A program made the position numbers and the translations under genes. This document shows positions 34,591-43,417 of a DNA stretch of 64,000 nucleotides, in pieces (within the stretch, counting starts at the first letter, position 1; each line of letters starts with the position of its first letter). The notes beneath the pieces were generated by a model. The model saw only the letters and a list, made by a program, of their open reading frames with translations, did no database searches and was not told the DNA's origin. Origin of the DNA: Riemerella columbina DSM 16469 (GTDB lineage: Bacteria; Bacteroidota; Bacteroidia; Flavobacteriales; Weeksellaceae); assembly GCF_000374405.1 (NCBI RefSeq), contig NZ_KB894217.1, positions 148,619 through 212,618 of the forward strand. The letters are read 5' to 3'.

Positions 34591-35142
34591 TTATTTTTTA
34601 TTTTTAGATAGTAATTGTGCCAAAAGTTTTTTAGCCCGCATAATTCTAACCTTTGTATTAGAAATGGAAAGCCCCAAAGTTTCTGCCACTTCTTTAATGC
34701 TTTTTTCTTCAAAAAACCTTAGTCGAATAATCTCTTGATAATTAGCATCTAAAGAATCTATAATTTTAATAATGCTCTGTTCCTCTTCATCAGAAATTAA
34801 TAATTCTTCTGGGGATTTCGCCCATTCGTTTTTGAAGTCTTCTATGTGTTCTGTAGTGGTCTCATTGGTTCTGTTTTTCTTGCGCCAATAGTCTATAATG
34901 GTATTTTGTGCAATGGTAAGCACCCATGTTTTAAACTGAAAATTGGGGTCGTACAAATCCAACTTTGACAACACTTTTGAAAACACACGCACGGTGAGTT
35001 CATCGGCTTCGGTTTCATACTTCACTTTCTTCATGACGAAAGAAAACACGCTTACCCAATAGAGATTAATCAATTTGGTTTGCGATTTTTGGTCCTTATG
35101 TTTGGCTTTTTCTATAAGGATTGAAAGGTCTTCTTTTGCCAC
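34591..35142 (-). CDS. Sigma-70 family RNA polymerase sigma factor (ECF-like)
   Basis: 183 residues. Region 2 (about 20-90) has DELTVRVFSKVLSKLDLYDP and FKTWVLTIAQNTIIDYWRKK; region 4 (about 125-178) is a helix-turn-helix: IRLRFFEEKSIKEVAETLGLSISNTKVRIMRAKKLL. The start is GTG at 35142: a TATTTTTG element ends 6 bases upstream and no ATG is available near. No anti-sigma gene is next to it, so control must come from elsewhere. lipA follows 18 bases downstream. Confidence 0.88.
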   Translation of the reverse strand: MAKEDLSILIEKAKHKDQKSQTKLINLYWVSVFSFVMKKVKYETEADELTVRVFSKVLSKLDLYDPNFQFKTWVLTIAQNTIIDYWRKKNRTNETTTEHIEDFKNEWAKSPEELLISDEEEQSIIKIIDSLDANYQEIIRLRFFEEKSIKEVAETLGLSISNTKVRIMRAKKLLAQLLSKNKK

Positions 35143-35148
35143 AATCTA

Positions 35149-35156
35149 CAAAAATA
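35149..35156 (-). promoter_or_regulatory. -7 element of the sigma factor gene, leaderless geometry
   Basis: TATTTTTG on the minus strand, ending 6 bases before the GTG start. A second motif, TATCTTTG, lies at 35162-35169. Confidence 0.5.
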
Positions 35157-35228
35157 TTTGACAAAGATAATGAAGAATTTTCAAGAAAAAAATTATCAGA
35201 GCAATATCTCAAGCTGTTGGGCATTTAG

Positions 35229-35260
35229 TTTGTTTAGTTTCAATTATTTATCTACTTTTG
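35229..35260 (+). promoter_or_regulatory. Promoter of the broken pheA
   Basis: TTTG at 35229-35232, a 20-base spacer, TACTTTTG at 35253-35260. The promoter is intact although the gene is not. The predicted leader is about 30 bases before the ATG at 35293. Confidence 0.65.
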
Positions 35261-35292
35261 CCTTCTTAATATCAACTTTACCCTCATCTATT

Positions 35293-35932
35293 ATGAATAT
35301 AGGTTTTCTCGGTCCTGAAGCGTCCTTTACACAACTGGTCACTTGCTCATCATTTGATGGTACATCCTAAAAATCAATCGGTGGAACATATTATTTCGCA
35401 TCCTCAGGCGTTAGCTCAAACTTTTCATTTTAGAATGGCACATTATCCCTCTTGTAGTACGCAAGATTATAGTTCCACCGCAGCGGCGGCAAAGTTGGTT
35501 TCAGAGCATTCCGATAAACCTTGGGCGGCAGTTGCCAATGCGTATGCGGCAAAATTATATGGGTTAAAGATTTTAAATTCGTCAATCCAAGATTTTGAGC
35601 AAAACCATACTCGGTTTATTGTGATTTCTAAACAACCAAAACAACTTTCTCTGAACTATGAAAATTTAGGGCAAAAAACCAGTCTTATGGTGACCTTACC
35701 CAGCGACTATGCAGGAGGTTTACATCAAGTGTTATCGGTATTTGCATGGCGTAGAATGAACCTTTCAAAAATTGAAAGCAGAACGCTAAAAACGGGATTA
35801 GGCAACTATTTTTTCTTTATTAATGTCGTAGGCGATTGGGGAAATATTTTATATCAAAATGCCATTGACGAATTGAAATCCCTTGGCGTTTCCGTTCGAT
35901 ATTTAGGAACTTACCTTGAGTATAAATTGTAA
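35293..35932 (+). pseudogene. pheA: Prephenate dehydratase, internal deletion with frameshift
   Basis: The ATG at 35293 opens with MNIGFLGPEASFTQL, the standard start of prephenate dehydratase, but a stop follows at 35370. From about 35340 a different frame reads AHHLMVHPKNQSVEHIISHPQALAQ and runs to 35932, giving the second half of the dehydratase domain (STAAAAKLVSE, NHTRFIVIS) and a full ACT regulatory domain (LVTLPSD...GLHQVLSVFAWRRMNLSKIESR). The missing segment between the first 15 residues and the HHLMVHP strand is about 80 residues in the family and includes the first part of the active site. Even if translation starts at the ATG at 35354, the product cannot be a normal dehydratase. 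The upstream promoter is intact. Confidence 0.85.
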
Positions 35933-36251
35933 CTATTGAATTAGAAGTTATAAATGAAGAATTATAAGTTATAAATCTGCTAATATAAAAAAGGAACATT
36001 ATGGTCATCACTTTAGTTCTACTCATTTTGGATTTCTTTTTAGGAGGCTTTCCGAGAAGAAATGGTTGAGTGAATTTATTAAAATCATTACAAAATTGGC
36101 TACGCTGAACCTTCGGTTTCATCTATAATACAAAAAATATCCGTAATTTTGTCGTAATTAATCATGAGAAATAGTTGTTAAATATTTAAATTTTAGAAAC
36201 TTAAAAATACAAATATTTCTCTTTTTATAATCGAACTCAGGTTATCAAATT
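35933..36251. other. Intergenic gap without a supportable gene
   Basis: About 320 bases between the broken pheA and the TIGR02117 gene. It holds a short imperfect direct repeat (GAAGTTATAAAT and AATTATAAGTTATAAAT near 35946-35976) and AT-rich sequence. A 22-codon open frame at 36001 (MVITLVLLILDFF) is too short to call. I see no tRNA, terminator or clear promoter. Confidence 0.6.
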
Positions 36252-36929
36252 CTATTTATAATGCCAGAAAATACCAAAGTCCGTAGGAGTCCATAGTGCG
36301 GCTCTTTGTCCGCAAGCTTTCAATCCATCATTCGCCCAAGTATTGCAAGTTTCTAAAAAACTATAACTGCCCTTGCCTTCATAGAACGCATCGTTGTCGC
36401 CATAGATAGCATCGGTAGGAATAGGAATAAAATGATTTTGGCTATCGCGCTCAAATTTATCCGATATAAATTGTACCAACTTTAAATACTGAGACTCACT
36501 CAGCATAATTTTTTTGCAGTCCTCCCCTTCTTTCATTTCAGGATAATAAGTGCAATGCATCGCCGATTCTCCCAACCAAAATGCGGCTTCTACCGCAGTA
36601 GAAAATTTTAAATCTGCCCATTCTGGCGTATCCAGATAAAACCCTTTATCTCCCCAACCTATTGCCAAATAAGGCATATTGGTAGTTCCAGATTTTGTGT
36701 TTTTATAAGGGATTAAAGGACGCCAATCCATTAACTTATTTTCGGTAGGGACTACCAAATCGGTATGGACGCCATTCGTATAGATATAAATTGGAATAGT
36801 TTGGGGTTCAGGGATTACTTCTTTAGGGACAGGAATAAGGGGCAATACCAGACCTAGTACCACATAAGTCAGCACCAAAGCCAATAGTCCTAAAATGGTT
36901 TTTATAATGAGTTTAAAAGCATTTTTCAT
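36252..36929 (-). CDS. TIGR02117 family (DUF2459) protein
   Basis: 225 residues. One N-terminal transmembrane helix (LIIKTILGLLALVLTYVVLGLVLPLI) anchors the protein with the rest outside the cytoplasm. The family pattern is clear: YTNGVHTDLVVPTE, LAIGWGDKGFYLDTPEW, MHCTYY, and the C-terminal SYSFLETCNTWANDGLKACG with conserved cysteine and asparagine-tryptophan. The conserved H, C and D/E suggest a hydrolase-like fold, but no activity is established. It lies 15 bases after queG on the same strand and may be co-transcribed. Confidence 0.85.
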   Translation of the reverse strand: MKNAFKLIIKTILGLLALVLTYVVLGLVLPLIPVPKEVIPEPQTIPIYIYTNGVHTDLVVPTENKLMDWRPLIPYKNTKSGTTNMPYLAIGWGDKGFYLDTPEWADLKFSTAVEAAFWLGESAMHCTYYPEMKEGEDCKKIMLSESQYLKLVQFISDKFERDSQNHFIPIPTDAIYGDNDAFYEGKGSYSFLETCNTWANDGLKACGQRAALWTPTDFGIFWHYK

Positions 36930-36944
36930 CTGAATATTTTCTGG

Positions 36945-37895
36945 CTAAGATAATTCTTTTTCTTCAATTGCCTCACTGATGAAATTAATATTGCGTGTAA
37001 GCCCAGAAAATTTGGTTCTTTTAACGGGGGATTTTCTAAATATTTCCGAAAATAATTCTTGGGTTAATTCCTGCCAATCTTGCTTTTTATAAGTCTTAAG
37101 AAAGTGATTGGGTACAAATAGTGGTTGCTGGTGTGGCTTAGAAAACCGATTCCAAGGGCATACATCTTGGCAAATATCGCAACCAAACATCCAATCTTCC
37201 ATATGGTCTTTAAAGGTACTTGGTAATTCGTCTTTGAGTTCAATCGTCGCATAAGAAATACATTTGCTGCCATCCACAATTTTATTGGATACAATAGCAT
37301 CGGTAGGACACGCCTCAATACATCGGGTACATTGTCCACAGTGGTCAGTCGTGGGGCTATCTTCCACTAAATATAAATCGCAAATAATTTCTGCTAAAAA
37401 GAAAAATGAGCCATGTTTTTTGGTAATCAGATTGGCATTTTTACCAACCCAGCCAACCCCTGACCGTTTAGCCCAAGCCCTCTCTAATACAGGTGCTGAA
37501 TCCACAAATACTCTAAAACCAAATGCCCCTATTTCCTCTTGAAGTTCTGCCACCATATCTCTTAAAATCTCTTTTATTACCTCGTGATAGTCTTTGCCAT
37601 AGGCATATTTAGAAATTTTAAAATTATCTAGACTAGAAAGTTCTTCTTCAGGATAATAATTATAAGATAGCGAAATTACAGAACGCGAGCCTTCCACCAA
37701 AAGTCTAGGGTCTAGCCGTTTATCAAAATAGTTTTCCATATACGACATTTTGCCGTGGTAGCCTTTTTTGAGCCATTGTTCCAGCGGTTTTGCTTCTTCT
37801 TCTAAAAAGGTCGCCTTAGAAATACCACAAGATTGAAAACCAAATTGCTTGGCCTTCTGTTTGATGAGTTGTGTATGGTGTTCTGGTAAATTCAC
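36945..37895 (-). CDS. queG: Epoxyqueuosine reductase
   Basis: Cobalamin- and [4Fe-4S]-dependent enzyme for the last step of queuosine synthesis in tRNA. 316 residues. Two ferredoxin-like cluster motifs are seen, [16 protein letters not shown] and [14 protein letters not shown], plus the family segment [26 protein letters not shown]. The start is GTG at 37895: no nearby ATG exists and a TACTTTTG element ends 4 bases before it. It is divergent from the rhodanese gene with two promoters in about 70 bases. Length is below E. coli QueG (379) but usual for Bacteroidota. Confidence 0.95.
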   Translation of the reverse strand: MNLPEHHTQLIKQKAKQFGFQSCGISKATFLEEEAKPLEQWLKKGYHGKMSYMENYFDKRLDPRLLVEGSRSVISLSYNYYPEEELSSLDNFKISKYAYGKDYHEVIKEILRDMVAELQEEIGAFGFRVFVDSAPVLERAWAKRSGVGWVGKNANLITKKHGSFFFLAEIICDLYLVEDSPTTDHCGQCTRCIEACPTDAIVSNKIVDGSKCISYATIELKDELPSTFKDHMEDWMFGCDICQDVCPWNRFSKPHQQPLFVPNHFLKTYKKQDWQELTQELFSEIFRKSPVKRTKFSGLTRNINFISEAIEEKELS

Positions 37896-37899
37896 GATG

Positions 37900-37907
37900 C
37901 AAAAGTA
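37900..37907 (-). promoter_or_regulatory. -7 element of queG, leaderless geometry
   Basis: TACTTTTG on the minus strand, 4 bases before the GTG start. Confidence 0.55.
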
Positions 37908-37927
37908 TAAATTTAATCCTAAAAAAT

Positions 37928-37958
37928 TTTGTTATTCTTGATATCTCTGCTATCTTTA
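37928..37958 (+). promoter_or_regulatory. Promoter of the rhodanese gene
   Basis: TTTG at 37928-37931, 19-base spacer, TATCTTTA at 37951-37958, 8 bases before the ATG at 37967. The last base differs from the consensus G. Confidence 0.5.
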
Positions 37959-37966
37959 CAGCAAAA

Positions 37967-38257
37967 ATGATTATGATTGAAGGTATTTTAAAATCAGAAA
38001 ACTACCATTTAATTGATGTAAGAGAAGAAATGGAACTGATGATGGATGGCGAAATAGATGGCGCCATTAATATTCCTTTAGGAAGTTTAGAAGAACGCAA
38101 AGATGAAGTAACGGCTCTAGATGGTGCCAAAATATTCTTTTGCAGAAGTGGTAATAGAAGTGGCAAAGCCGTAGAATTCTTTAAAGCCGAAGGTCTAGAG
38201 GATATTTATAATGGTGGAGGCTATGCAGAGCTAAAATCAACTTTAGAGCAGTTATAA
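37967..38257 (+). CDS. Rhodanese-like domain protein
   Basis: 96 residues from the ATG at 37967 (MIMIEGILK; the second ATG, 6 bases on, is possible). Single small rhodanese domain with LIDVREEMEL, the strand-loop GAINIPLGSLEER, and the active-site loop C59-R-S-G-N-R-S that carries a persulfide. Such single-domain forms act in sulfur transfer or redox signalling; no partner is evident. Longer upstream starts would cross the promoter. A terminator follows. Confidence 0.88.
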   Translation: MIMIEGILKSENYHLIDVREEMELMMDGEIDGAINIPLGSLEERKDEVTALDGAKIFFCRSGNRSGKAVEFFKAEGLEDIYNGGGYAELKSTLEQL

Positions 38258-38285
38258 AATAGGATAAATTATATCAAGCTAACTT

Positions 38286-38313
38286 AAAAAACATCGTTTA
38301 TACGGTGTTTTTT
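38286..38313 (+). terminator. Terminator after the rhodanese gene
   Basis: AAAAAACATCG (38286-38296) pairs with CGGTGTTTTTT (38303-38313), 11 bp with one G-U and a 6-base loop. It lies 29 bases past the stop and 10 bases before the next gene. Confidence 0.88.
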
Positions 38314-38323
38314 AGTTAATACC

Positions 38324-39613
38324 ATGGTTATGCAAAAATTAGTTTATAATATCAAAGAATTATCGGAAAGGATTAGCAACAACATCATTTTTATTCCCGC
38401 CCTATTTGGTATCGGTGGATTTGTATTAGGTATGGTGATGCGGGAACTTGAGTCGATGGGTATCTCGTCTTATCTGATTGAAAAGTTTCCATTTTTAGTC
38501 ATCAATAATTATGATACGGCGACTACACTACTCAGTTATCAGTCGAGTGGAATTATTTCTATTATGGTATTTAGCTTCTCTATGGTGATGGTACTGCTGA
38601 ATCAAGCGGCATCTAAATTTTCCCCTCGTGTACTGCCTGGTCTTATCTCTGTAAAAAAGCACCAATATATTTTGGGTTTATATTTACTATCGTTTTTTTA
38701 CAACACTTTTACCATGATTGATATTAAACCTACATCTGACAAATATCAACTCCCAGGGTTTTCTGTATTATTAGGTATTGTCATTACTACGATGTGTCTG
38801 TTTGCATTTGTCTATTTTATTAACTCTATTTCGCAAGCCATTCAGCTCAATAATATTTTAGATAAAATTAGCCATGAAACCATTAACAAAATTGATGAAC
38901 TATCTAAAGTCGATACTAACGAGCACGCTCCTTTAGAGATTGAAGGGGACTGGTTTAAAATTTCCAACCATAAAACAGGCTATTTCCGAAAACTAAAAGA
39001 AGAATTATTACTAGACTTTTGCAAAAAAAATGAGGTAAAAATGTTTATAAAACCTCTAGAAGGTACATTTCTAATCCCTGGTACAACTGCGATATTATGC
39101 AATAAAAAACTAGATAAAGACTTACAAGAAGAACTTGCCAATTGTTTGGAAATCAGCAGAGCGGGTGAAGATGTAAAAGAGAACTATTTGCTAGGGTTTA
39201 AACAAATTACGGAAATTGCAACGAGAGCCTTATCCCCTGGCGTGAATGATCCTGGCTCTGCAATTTCTGCGATTGATTACCTTACCGAAATGTTTGCTCA
39301 TAGAATGCAAAGAGATGACGAACGCTATATTTATGACGAAAACAAAACCCCTTGGGCTAAAATTTCTATTGCCACTTTCGAGGAAACGCTATATCAAGTG
39401 ATGATTCCCTTTAGAACTTATGGCAAAACAGATCTAAGCGTGAGCCAAAGACTGGTCATTATGCTTCAACAACTTTATGAACATCCCCATACAAACAAAA
39501 ATTACAAAAAGATTATCAAAAATGAAATTGAAAATTTGAAACACGATGTGCTTGCCAAACTAGAAAATGAGCGGGATATTGCCTATTTTGAATCTTTATG
39601 TAATAATCTGTAA
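38324..39613 (+). CDS. DUF2254 family membrane protein
   Basis: 429 residues. Four hydrophobic segments in the first half (about 20-40, 75-95, 110-130, 150-170) and a soluble C-terminal half that is probably cytoplasmic. The signature of the family, ALSPGVNDPGSAISAIDYL, is present at about 300-318. The function is unknown. It starts 10 bases after the rhodanese terminator; no clean promoter is seen, so it could rely on readthrough or on an atypical promoter. Confidence 0.85.
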   Translation: MVMQKLVYNIKELSERISNNIIFIPALFGIGGFVLGMVMRELESMGISSYLIEKFPFLVINNYDTATTLLSYQSSGIISIMVFSFSMVMVLLNQAASKFSPRVLPGLISVKKHQYILGLYLLSFFYNTFTMIDIKPTSDKYQLPGFSVLLGIVITTMCLFAFVYFINSISQAIQLNNILDKISHETINKIDELSKVDTNEHAPLEIEGDWFKISNHKTGYFRKLKEELLLDFCKKNEVKMFIKPLEGTFLIPGTTAILCNKKLDKDLQEELANCLEISRAGEDVKENYLLGFKQITEIATRALSPGVNDPGSAISAIDYLTEMFAHRMQRDDERYIYDENKTPWAKISIATFEETLYQVMIPFRTYGKTDLSVSQRLVIMLQQLYEHPHTNKNYKKIIKNEIENLKHDVLAKLENERDIAYFESLCNNL

Positions 39614-39646
39614 ATCAAATATGATTATACATTTCATAAGATTTTG

Positions 39647-39654
39647 TATCTTTG
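39647..39654 (+). promoter_or_regulatory. -7 element of the YqgE-like gene, leaderless geometry
   Basis: TATCTTTG, ending 4 bases before the ATG at 39659. The -33 TTG is imperfect. Confidence 0.55.
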
Positions 39655-39658
39655 AAGT

Positions 39659-40204
39659 ATGAATCAATCTTACAAAGGAAAACTATTAATTTCTACACCC
39701 GACATCTCTGGTGATATATTTTCACGAGCGGTGGTGTTCATCACCAGCCATGATGAGTCTGGTGCTTTTGGATTTATTTTGAATAAAAAAGACCCAATAA
39801 AAACAGAAGAAATTCGCCATAAAATCAATCAAAACCTAGAAGTTTATACTGGAGGTCCTGTGGAACCGAATGAATTTTTCTATATGTTTAAAGGCTCACT
39901 CACAGATACCAAAACCATAGATTCTGATGAATATATTGTCACCAATAATAGTTCTTTAGTCACTGAATTGCTTAAAAAGGATATTTTTGAACATCAACCA
40001 TTCAAAGTTTTTGCAGGCTATTCTGGTTGGGGTGCACATCAGCTAGACGCAGAAATCAATAATAAACTATGGACGGTAGTTGACCATTATAAAATCGACT
40101 TATCTGGAAAAATCCATGAAGAGCTTTGGAAAAATATCAAACAAAATCTTGGTGGTAGACACCTCATTTGGGCAAACACTCCAGAAGATCCACGATTGAA
40201 TTAG
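39659..40204 (+). CDS. YqgE/AlgH family (UPF0301) protein
   Basis: 181 residues, single domain. Family motifs: GKLLISTPDISGDIFSRAVVFITSHDESGAFGFILNK (2-45 region), TGGPVEP near 62-69, and FAGYSGWGAHQLDAEI near 119-134. The protein is widely conserved; AlgH was named for alginate regulation in Pseudomonas but the molecular role is unknown. Predicted cytoplasmic. Preceded by a promoter of leaderless geometry; no partner gene. Confidence 0.92.
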   Translation: MNQSYKGKLLISTPDISGDIFSRAVVFITSHDESGAFGFILNKKDPIKTEEIRHKINQNLEVYTGGPVEPNEFFYMFKGSLTDTKTIDSDEYIVTNNSSLVTELLKKDIFEHQPFKVFAGYSGWGAHQLDAEINNKLWTVVDHYKIDLSGKIHEELWKNIKQNLGGRHLIWANTPEDPRLN

Positions 40205-40340
40205 AGGAAAAAAGAGTCATTAAAAATTCACACGACTGGCTTTATCAATTTACAATACAAGGTTTTATCATAATCAATATAGTTAAAACTAAACATAAAT
40301 ATTTAGATTCATTTAGGCTTTAAAATTATCAAAATTTATG

Positions 40341-40348
40341 TAGTTTTG
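40341..40348 (+). promoter_or_regulatory. -7 element of panD, leaderless geometry
   Basis: TAGTTTTG, ending 4 bases before the panD ATG at 40353. The spacer upstream is AT-rich and the -33 box is weak (CTTT). Confidence 0.55.
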
Positions 40349-40352
40349 CAAA

Positions 40353-40703
40353 ATGTTAATAGAAGTTTTTAAATCTAAAATTCACCGTGTAAAGGTGACT
40401 GAGTCCGACCTTAATTATGTTGGAAGTATTACCATTGATGAAGACTTAATCGATGCTGCAGGATTGGTAGTGGGCGAGCGTGTCTATATCGTAAATGTGA
40501 ACAATGGCGAACGCTTTGATACCTATGTCATCAAAGGAAAAAGAAAATCTGGGGAAATTTGCCTTAATGGTCCAGCCGCTAGAAAAGTTCAGAAAGGTGA
40601 TATCATCATTATTATTTCTTATGCCCAAATGACCCCAGAAGAGGCAAAAAACTTTCAACCTAGAACTATTTTTCCAAACGAAGACACCAATCTTCTTACT
40701 TAA
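40353..40703 (+). CDS. panD: Aspartate 1-decarboxylase
   Basis: Makes beta-alanine for pantothenate and coenzyme A. 116 residues. The proenzyme self-cleaves between G24 and S25 (NYVGSITID), turning the serine into the pyruvoyl cofactor; K9, Y22 and R54-type residues around the site are in the usual positions ([31 protein letters not shown]). It is followed 9 bases later by a flippase-like membrane protein and probably shares its transcript. Other pantothenate genes are not in the window. Confidence 0.96.
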   Translation: MLIEVFKSKIHRVKVTESDLNYVGSITIDEDLIDAAGLVVGERVYIVNVNNGERFDTYVIKGKRKSGEICLNGPAARKVQKGDIIIIISYAQMTPEEAKNFQPRTIFPNEDTNLLT

Positions 40704-40712
40704 ATAAGCCCG

Positions 40713-41741
40713 ATGTCTAAATCTAAAAAGAAAAATGGTAAAACCATCATTACCATTATCGTATCTCTAATTTTTGCAGGGGTATTTATGTACCTGGCTA
40801 CTAGAGGGCTACAATGGGAAGAAATTAAAAAATCGCTAGCTAAAGCCAACTATGCATGGGTACTAGGTGCTGCATTTTTTGGTATTTTGGCTTATTGGGT
40901 TAGAGCCATCAGATGGAATCTATTGCTTGAACCTATGGGCTATCGCATTTCTAACGCCAATGCCTTATGGTCATTATCTTTTGGATATCTAATGAATTTA
41001 ACCATTCCTAGAAGTGGGGAATTGGCAAGGTCTACCGCATTATATAGTGTGGAAAAAGTACCTGTAGACCAGTCTTTTGGTACCATAATTCTAGAGCGTG
41101 TCGTTGATTTACTCTGCATGATGGTATTTCTCGGGCTTACACTATTATTTAAATACGATGCTATTATCGCTTTTTACCAAATGGCATCCGACCAAAAACA
41201 AGATACGCTATCTTCCCAAAATACTACTTGGCAGTGGGTAGTTTCTATCGTTTTGCTTGTTTTAGTATTACTATTTTTAGTATTTAGAAAAAAACTACAA
41301 GCCACTTCGATTTATAAAAAAATAGCGAATATATTGCATGGTATTTTAGACGGATTGAAATCTATCCTTAAATTGAAACAAAAAGTGAAATTTATCTTCC
41401 TCACAGTAGGAATCTGGGTGTGTTATTATTTGGCTACTTATTTGGTGTTTTTTGCTCTACCAGAAACCAGTCAACTTACCATTGTCGATGGTTTTTTTGT
41501 AGTTGTAGTAGGGACTTTAGGAATGATGGTTCCTGCTAGTGGAGGTATTGGGGCTTTTCATTTTGCATTAAAACTGGGCTTTATGGCCTTATTTTTTTCT
41601 ATGGGACTTTCGCCAGAAGCTGGAGGTAATATAGGACTATCATACGCCTTTATTGCTCATACCATGCAATTGGTCATCATGCTCGTTATGGGTTTAATCT
41701 CCATTCCAATGTTGGCAAAATCAAGGCGGGTGACATTATAA
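40713..41741 (+). CDS. Lysylphosphatidylglycerol synthase TM-domain / UPF0104 family protein
   Basis: 342 residues with seven to eight predicted membrane helices. It has the flippase-like domain pattern (WVRAIRWNLLLEPMGYRIS, PRSGELARSTALYSVEKVPVDQSFGTIILERVVDLLCM, PASGGIGAFHFALKLGF) seen in YbhN and the N-terminal part of MprF. Proposed role is moving lipids or lipid-linked molecules across the inner membrane, which is not shown here. It starts 9 bases after panD. Confidence 0.87.
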   Translation: MSKSKKKNGKTIITIIVSLIFAGVFMYLATRGLQWEEIKKSLAKANYAWVLGAAFFGILAYWVRAIRWNLLLEPMGYRISNANALWSLSFGYLMNLTIPRSGELARSTALYSVEKVPVDQSFGTIILERVVDLLCMMVFLGLTLLFKYDAIIAFYQMASDQKQDTLSSQNTTWQWVVSIVLLVLVLLFLVFRKKLQATSIYKKIANILHGILDGLKSILKLKQKVKFIFLTVGIWVCYYLATYLVFFALPETSQLTIVDGFFVVVVGTLGMMVPASGGIGAFHFALKLGFMALFFSMGLSPEAGGNIGLSYAFIAHTMQLVIMLVMGLISIPMLAKSRRVTL

Positions 41742-41846
41742 TGTTTTTCTAAAAAATATTTTCTAAAAATTTTTACCAATATCAATCATAATTGGAATAA
41801 CTTTTGTTATTTTACCAAACTTTATATTCCATAAAATCTAAGTCTT

Positions 41847-42959
41847 ATGAAAGAGGTAAAAATTCCTTTTATTATTAAACTTGCCATGGTATTGGTGAGC
41901 ATTGTTATATTAGGTTATTTAGCAGTGCTAGGTCAGGCTATATTAGCTCCTCTATTTTTTGCGCTATTACTTGCCTTACTCTTTGTACCTTTTGCCAATT
42001 TTTTAGAACAAAAACTAAAATTTCCTAGAGCACTTTCTACCTTTTTCTCATTACTGATTATGCTCACAGTAATTTCTAGTATTGTTTACTTCTTTACTAC
42101 ACAACTAAGTGATTTTGCTAAAGATTTTCCAAGTTTGATGACCAATATTAATACAGCTTTCCATCAATTACAAACTTGGATTTCCGAAACTTTTAGCGTT
42201 AATCTAAATCAACAGATGGATTACCTAAACCAAGGTCTAGAAAAACTACTTTCATCCTCTGGGGTAATTTTAAGCACAACGGTAACGATGTTTTCCTCTA
42301 TTATGGCATTTTTCCTATTTTCTGCCTTGTTTCTAATTTTTATTCTTAATTATAGACGCGTACTTTATGCTTTTATTGTTTCGGTATTTAATGAAAAACA
42401 TTTTAGAAAAGTAAATGAAATTATCTTCGAGGTCCAGAAAATCATTAAAGATTATATCACAGGATTAGTCATTCAAATTATATTAGTCACCACATTTACA
42501 AGTATTTTATTAACTGTTTTAGGTGTAAAATACGCTTTATTGCTAGGTTTACTTACAGGACTACTCAATGTAATTCCTTATATCGGTATTGTTATTACAG
42601 GGCTTTTAGCCGCTTTGATTTCCTTTGCTACGGGAGGCGGACATACTCTAATGGTGTTAATAGGCTATGTGATTATCCATGCGATAGATGCCAACATTGT
42701 TCTACCATTAGTTATTGGTTCTAAGGTAAAAATCAATGCCTTATTCTCGTTCTTAGCGTTATTAGTTGGGGAACACCTTTGGGGAATTTCTGGAATGTTT
42801 CTCTGCATTCCGTTTCTAGCTATTATTAAAATTATTTTTGAGCGTGTAGAAGGCCTAGAACCGTGGGGTTTAATCTTAGGTGAAGATATTTCTAAAAGAA
42901 AAAGAAAGCGTAGAAGATATAAGATTACCAAAAATATTACTTTAGAAGAAAAAGAATAA
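41847..42959 (+). CDS. AI-2E family transporter
   Basis: 370 residues with about eight membrane helices, including the typical closing block LTGLLNVIPYIGIVITGLLAALISF and HAIDANIVLPLVIGSKVKINALFSFLALLVGEHLWGISGMFLCIPFLAI. The C-terminal tail is very basic (SKRKRKRRRYK). The family name comes from TqsA and autoinducer-2 export; other members export other solutes or act as Na+/H+ antiporters, so the substrate is open. No LuxS or quorum genes are nearby. Convergent with the DoxX gene after 7 bases. Confidence 0.9.
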   Translation: MKEVKIPFIIKLAMVLVSIVILGYLAVLGQAILAPLFFALLLALLFVPFANFLEQKLKFPRALSTFFSLLIMLTVISSIVYFFTTQLSDFAKDFPSLMTNINTAFHQLQTWISETFSVNLNQQMDYLNQGLEKLLSSSGVILSTTVTMFSSIMAFFLFSALFLIFILNYRRVLYAFIVSVFNEKHFRKVNEIIFEVQKIIKDYITGLVIQIILVTTFTSILLTVLGVKYALLLGLLTGLLNVIPYIGIVITGLLAALISFATGGGHTLMVLIGYVIIHAIDANIVLPLVIGSKVKINALFSFLALLVGEHLWGISGMFLCIPFLAIIKIIFERVEGLEPWGLILGEDISKRKRKRRRYKITKNITLEEKE

Positions 42960-42966
42960 TTTTAGG

Positions 42967-43320
42967 TTATATTGCCAATAGTGTATACGCCCAATACATC
43001 AGTACAAACTGAAACACTAATCGCAACCATAATCCCCATTGGGGTAATTTACCTTCAAAAGAAGGTGTTAGCATATAGATATGCACCCATAAAAAAGCAA
43101 TAAGTATCCATATAATACCCCAAACCACATAGTAACGCGTAGTTTGGAATAATAGACCGATGCCTAAAACAATTTCTGCCACACCACTTAGCAAAACCCA
43201 AAATTTTGGATTTTCGGATAATGGCGGCGGTAGTATCTTATAGTAGAATTTCGGTTTCACAAAATGCCAAATACCTGCTAAGGTATAGAGAAAGGCTTGT
43301 AAATAGAGGGATAGCTCCAT
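42967..43320 (-). CDS. DoxX family membrane protein
   Basis: 117 residues, four predicted helices (about 5-20, 40-60, 66-84, 98-115). The pattern FYYKILPPPLSENPKFWVLLSGVAEIVLGIGLLFQTTR with conserved P-P-P and G-x-x-E fits the small DoxX/MauE-like family. Function is not known for this subgroup. It is alone on the minus strand, convergent with the AI-2E gene, and about 100 bases separate it from the RDD gene. Confidence 0.8.
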   Translation of the reverse strand: MELSLYLQAFLYTLAGIWHFVKPKFYYKILPPPLSENPKFWVLLSGVAEIVLGIGLLFQTTRYYVVWGIIWILIAFLWVHIYMLTPSFEGKLPQWGLWLRLVFQFVLMYWAYTLLAI

Positions 43321-43417
43321 TGAGGTTGTTTTTATGTTACAAAACTAGCTAAAAATTATCTGATCATTTTATTTTTAAACCAATATATTATCCCAAGCAA
43401 TTTACCAAAATATCTAT

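Noticed and set aside
35354-35932. Functional short prephenate dehydratase starting at 35354
   Set aside because: It would lack the first half of the catalytic domain including substrate-binding residues, so at most an ACT-domain protein is made.
35820-36122. 100-residue frame on the minus strand
   Set aside because: It overlaps the end of pheA, has a composition of low complexity (basic stretches) and no recognisable domain; probably a chance frame.
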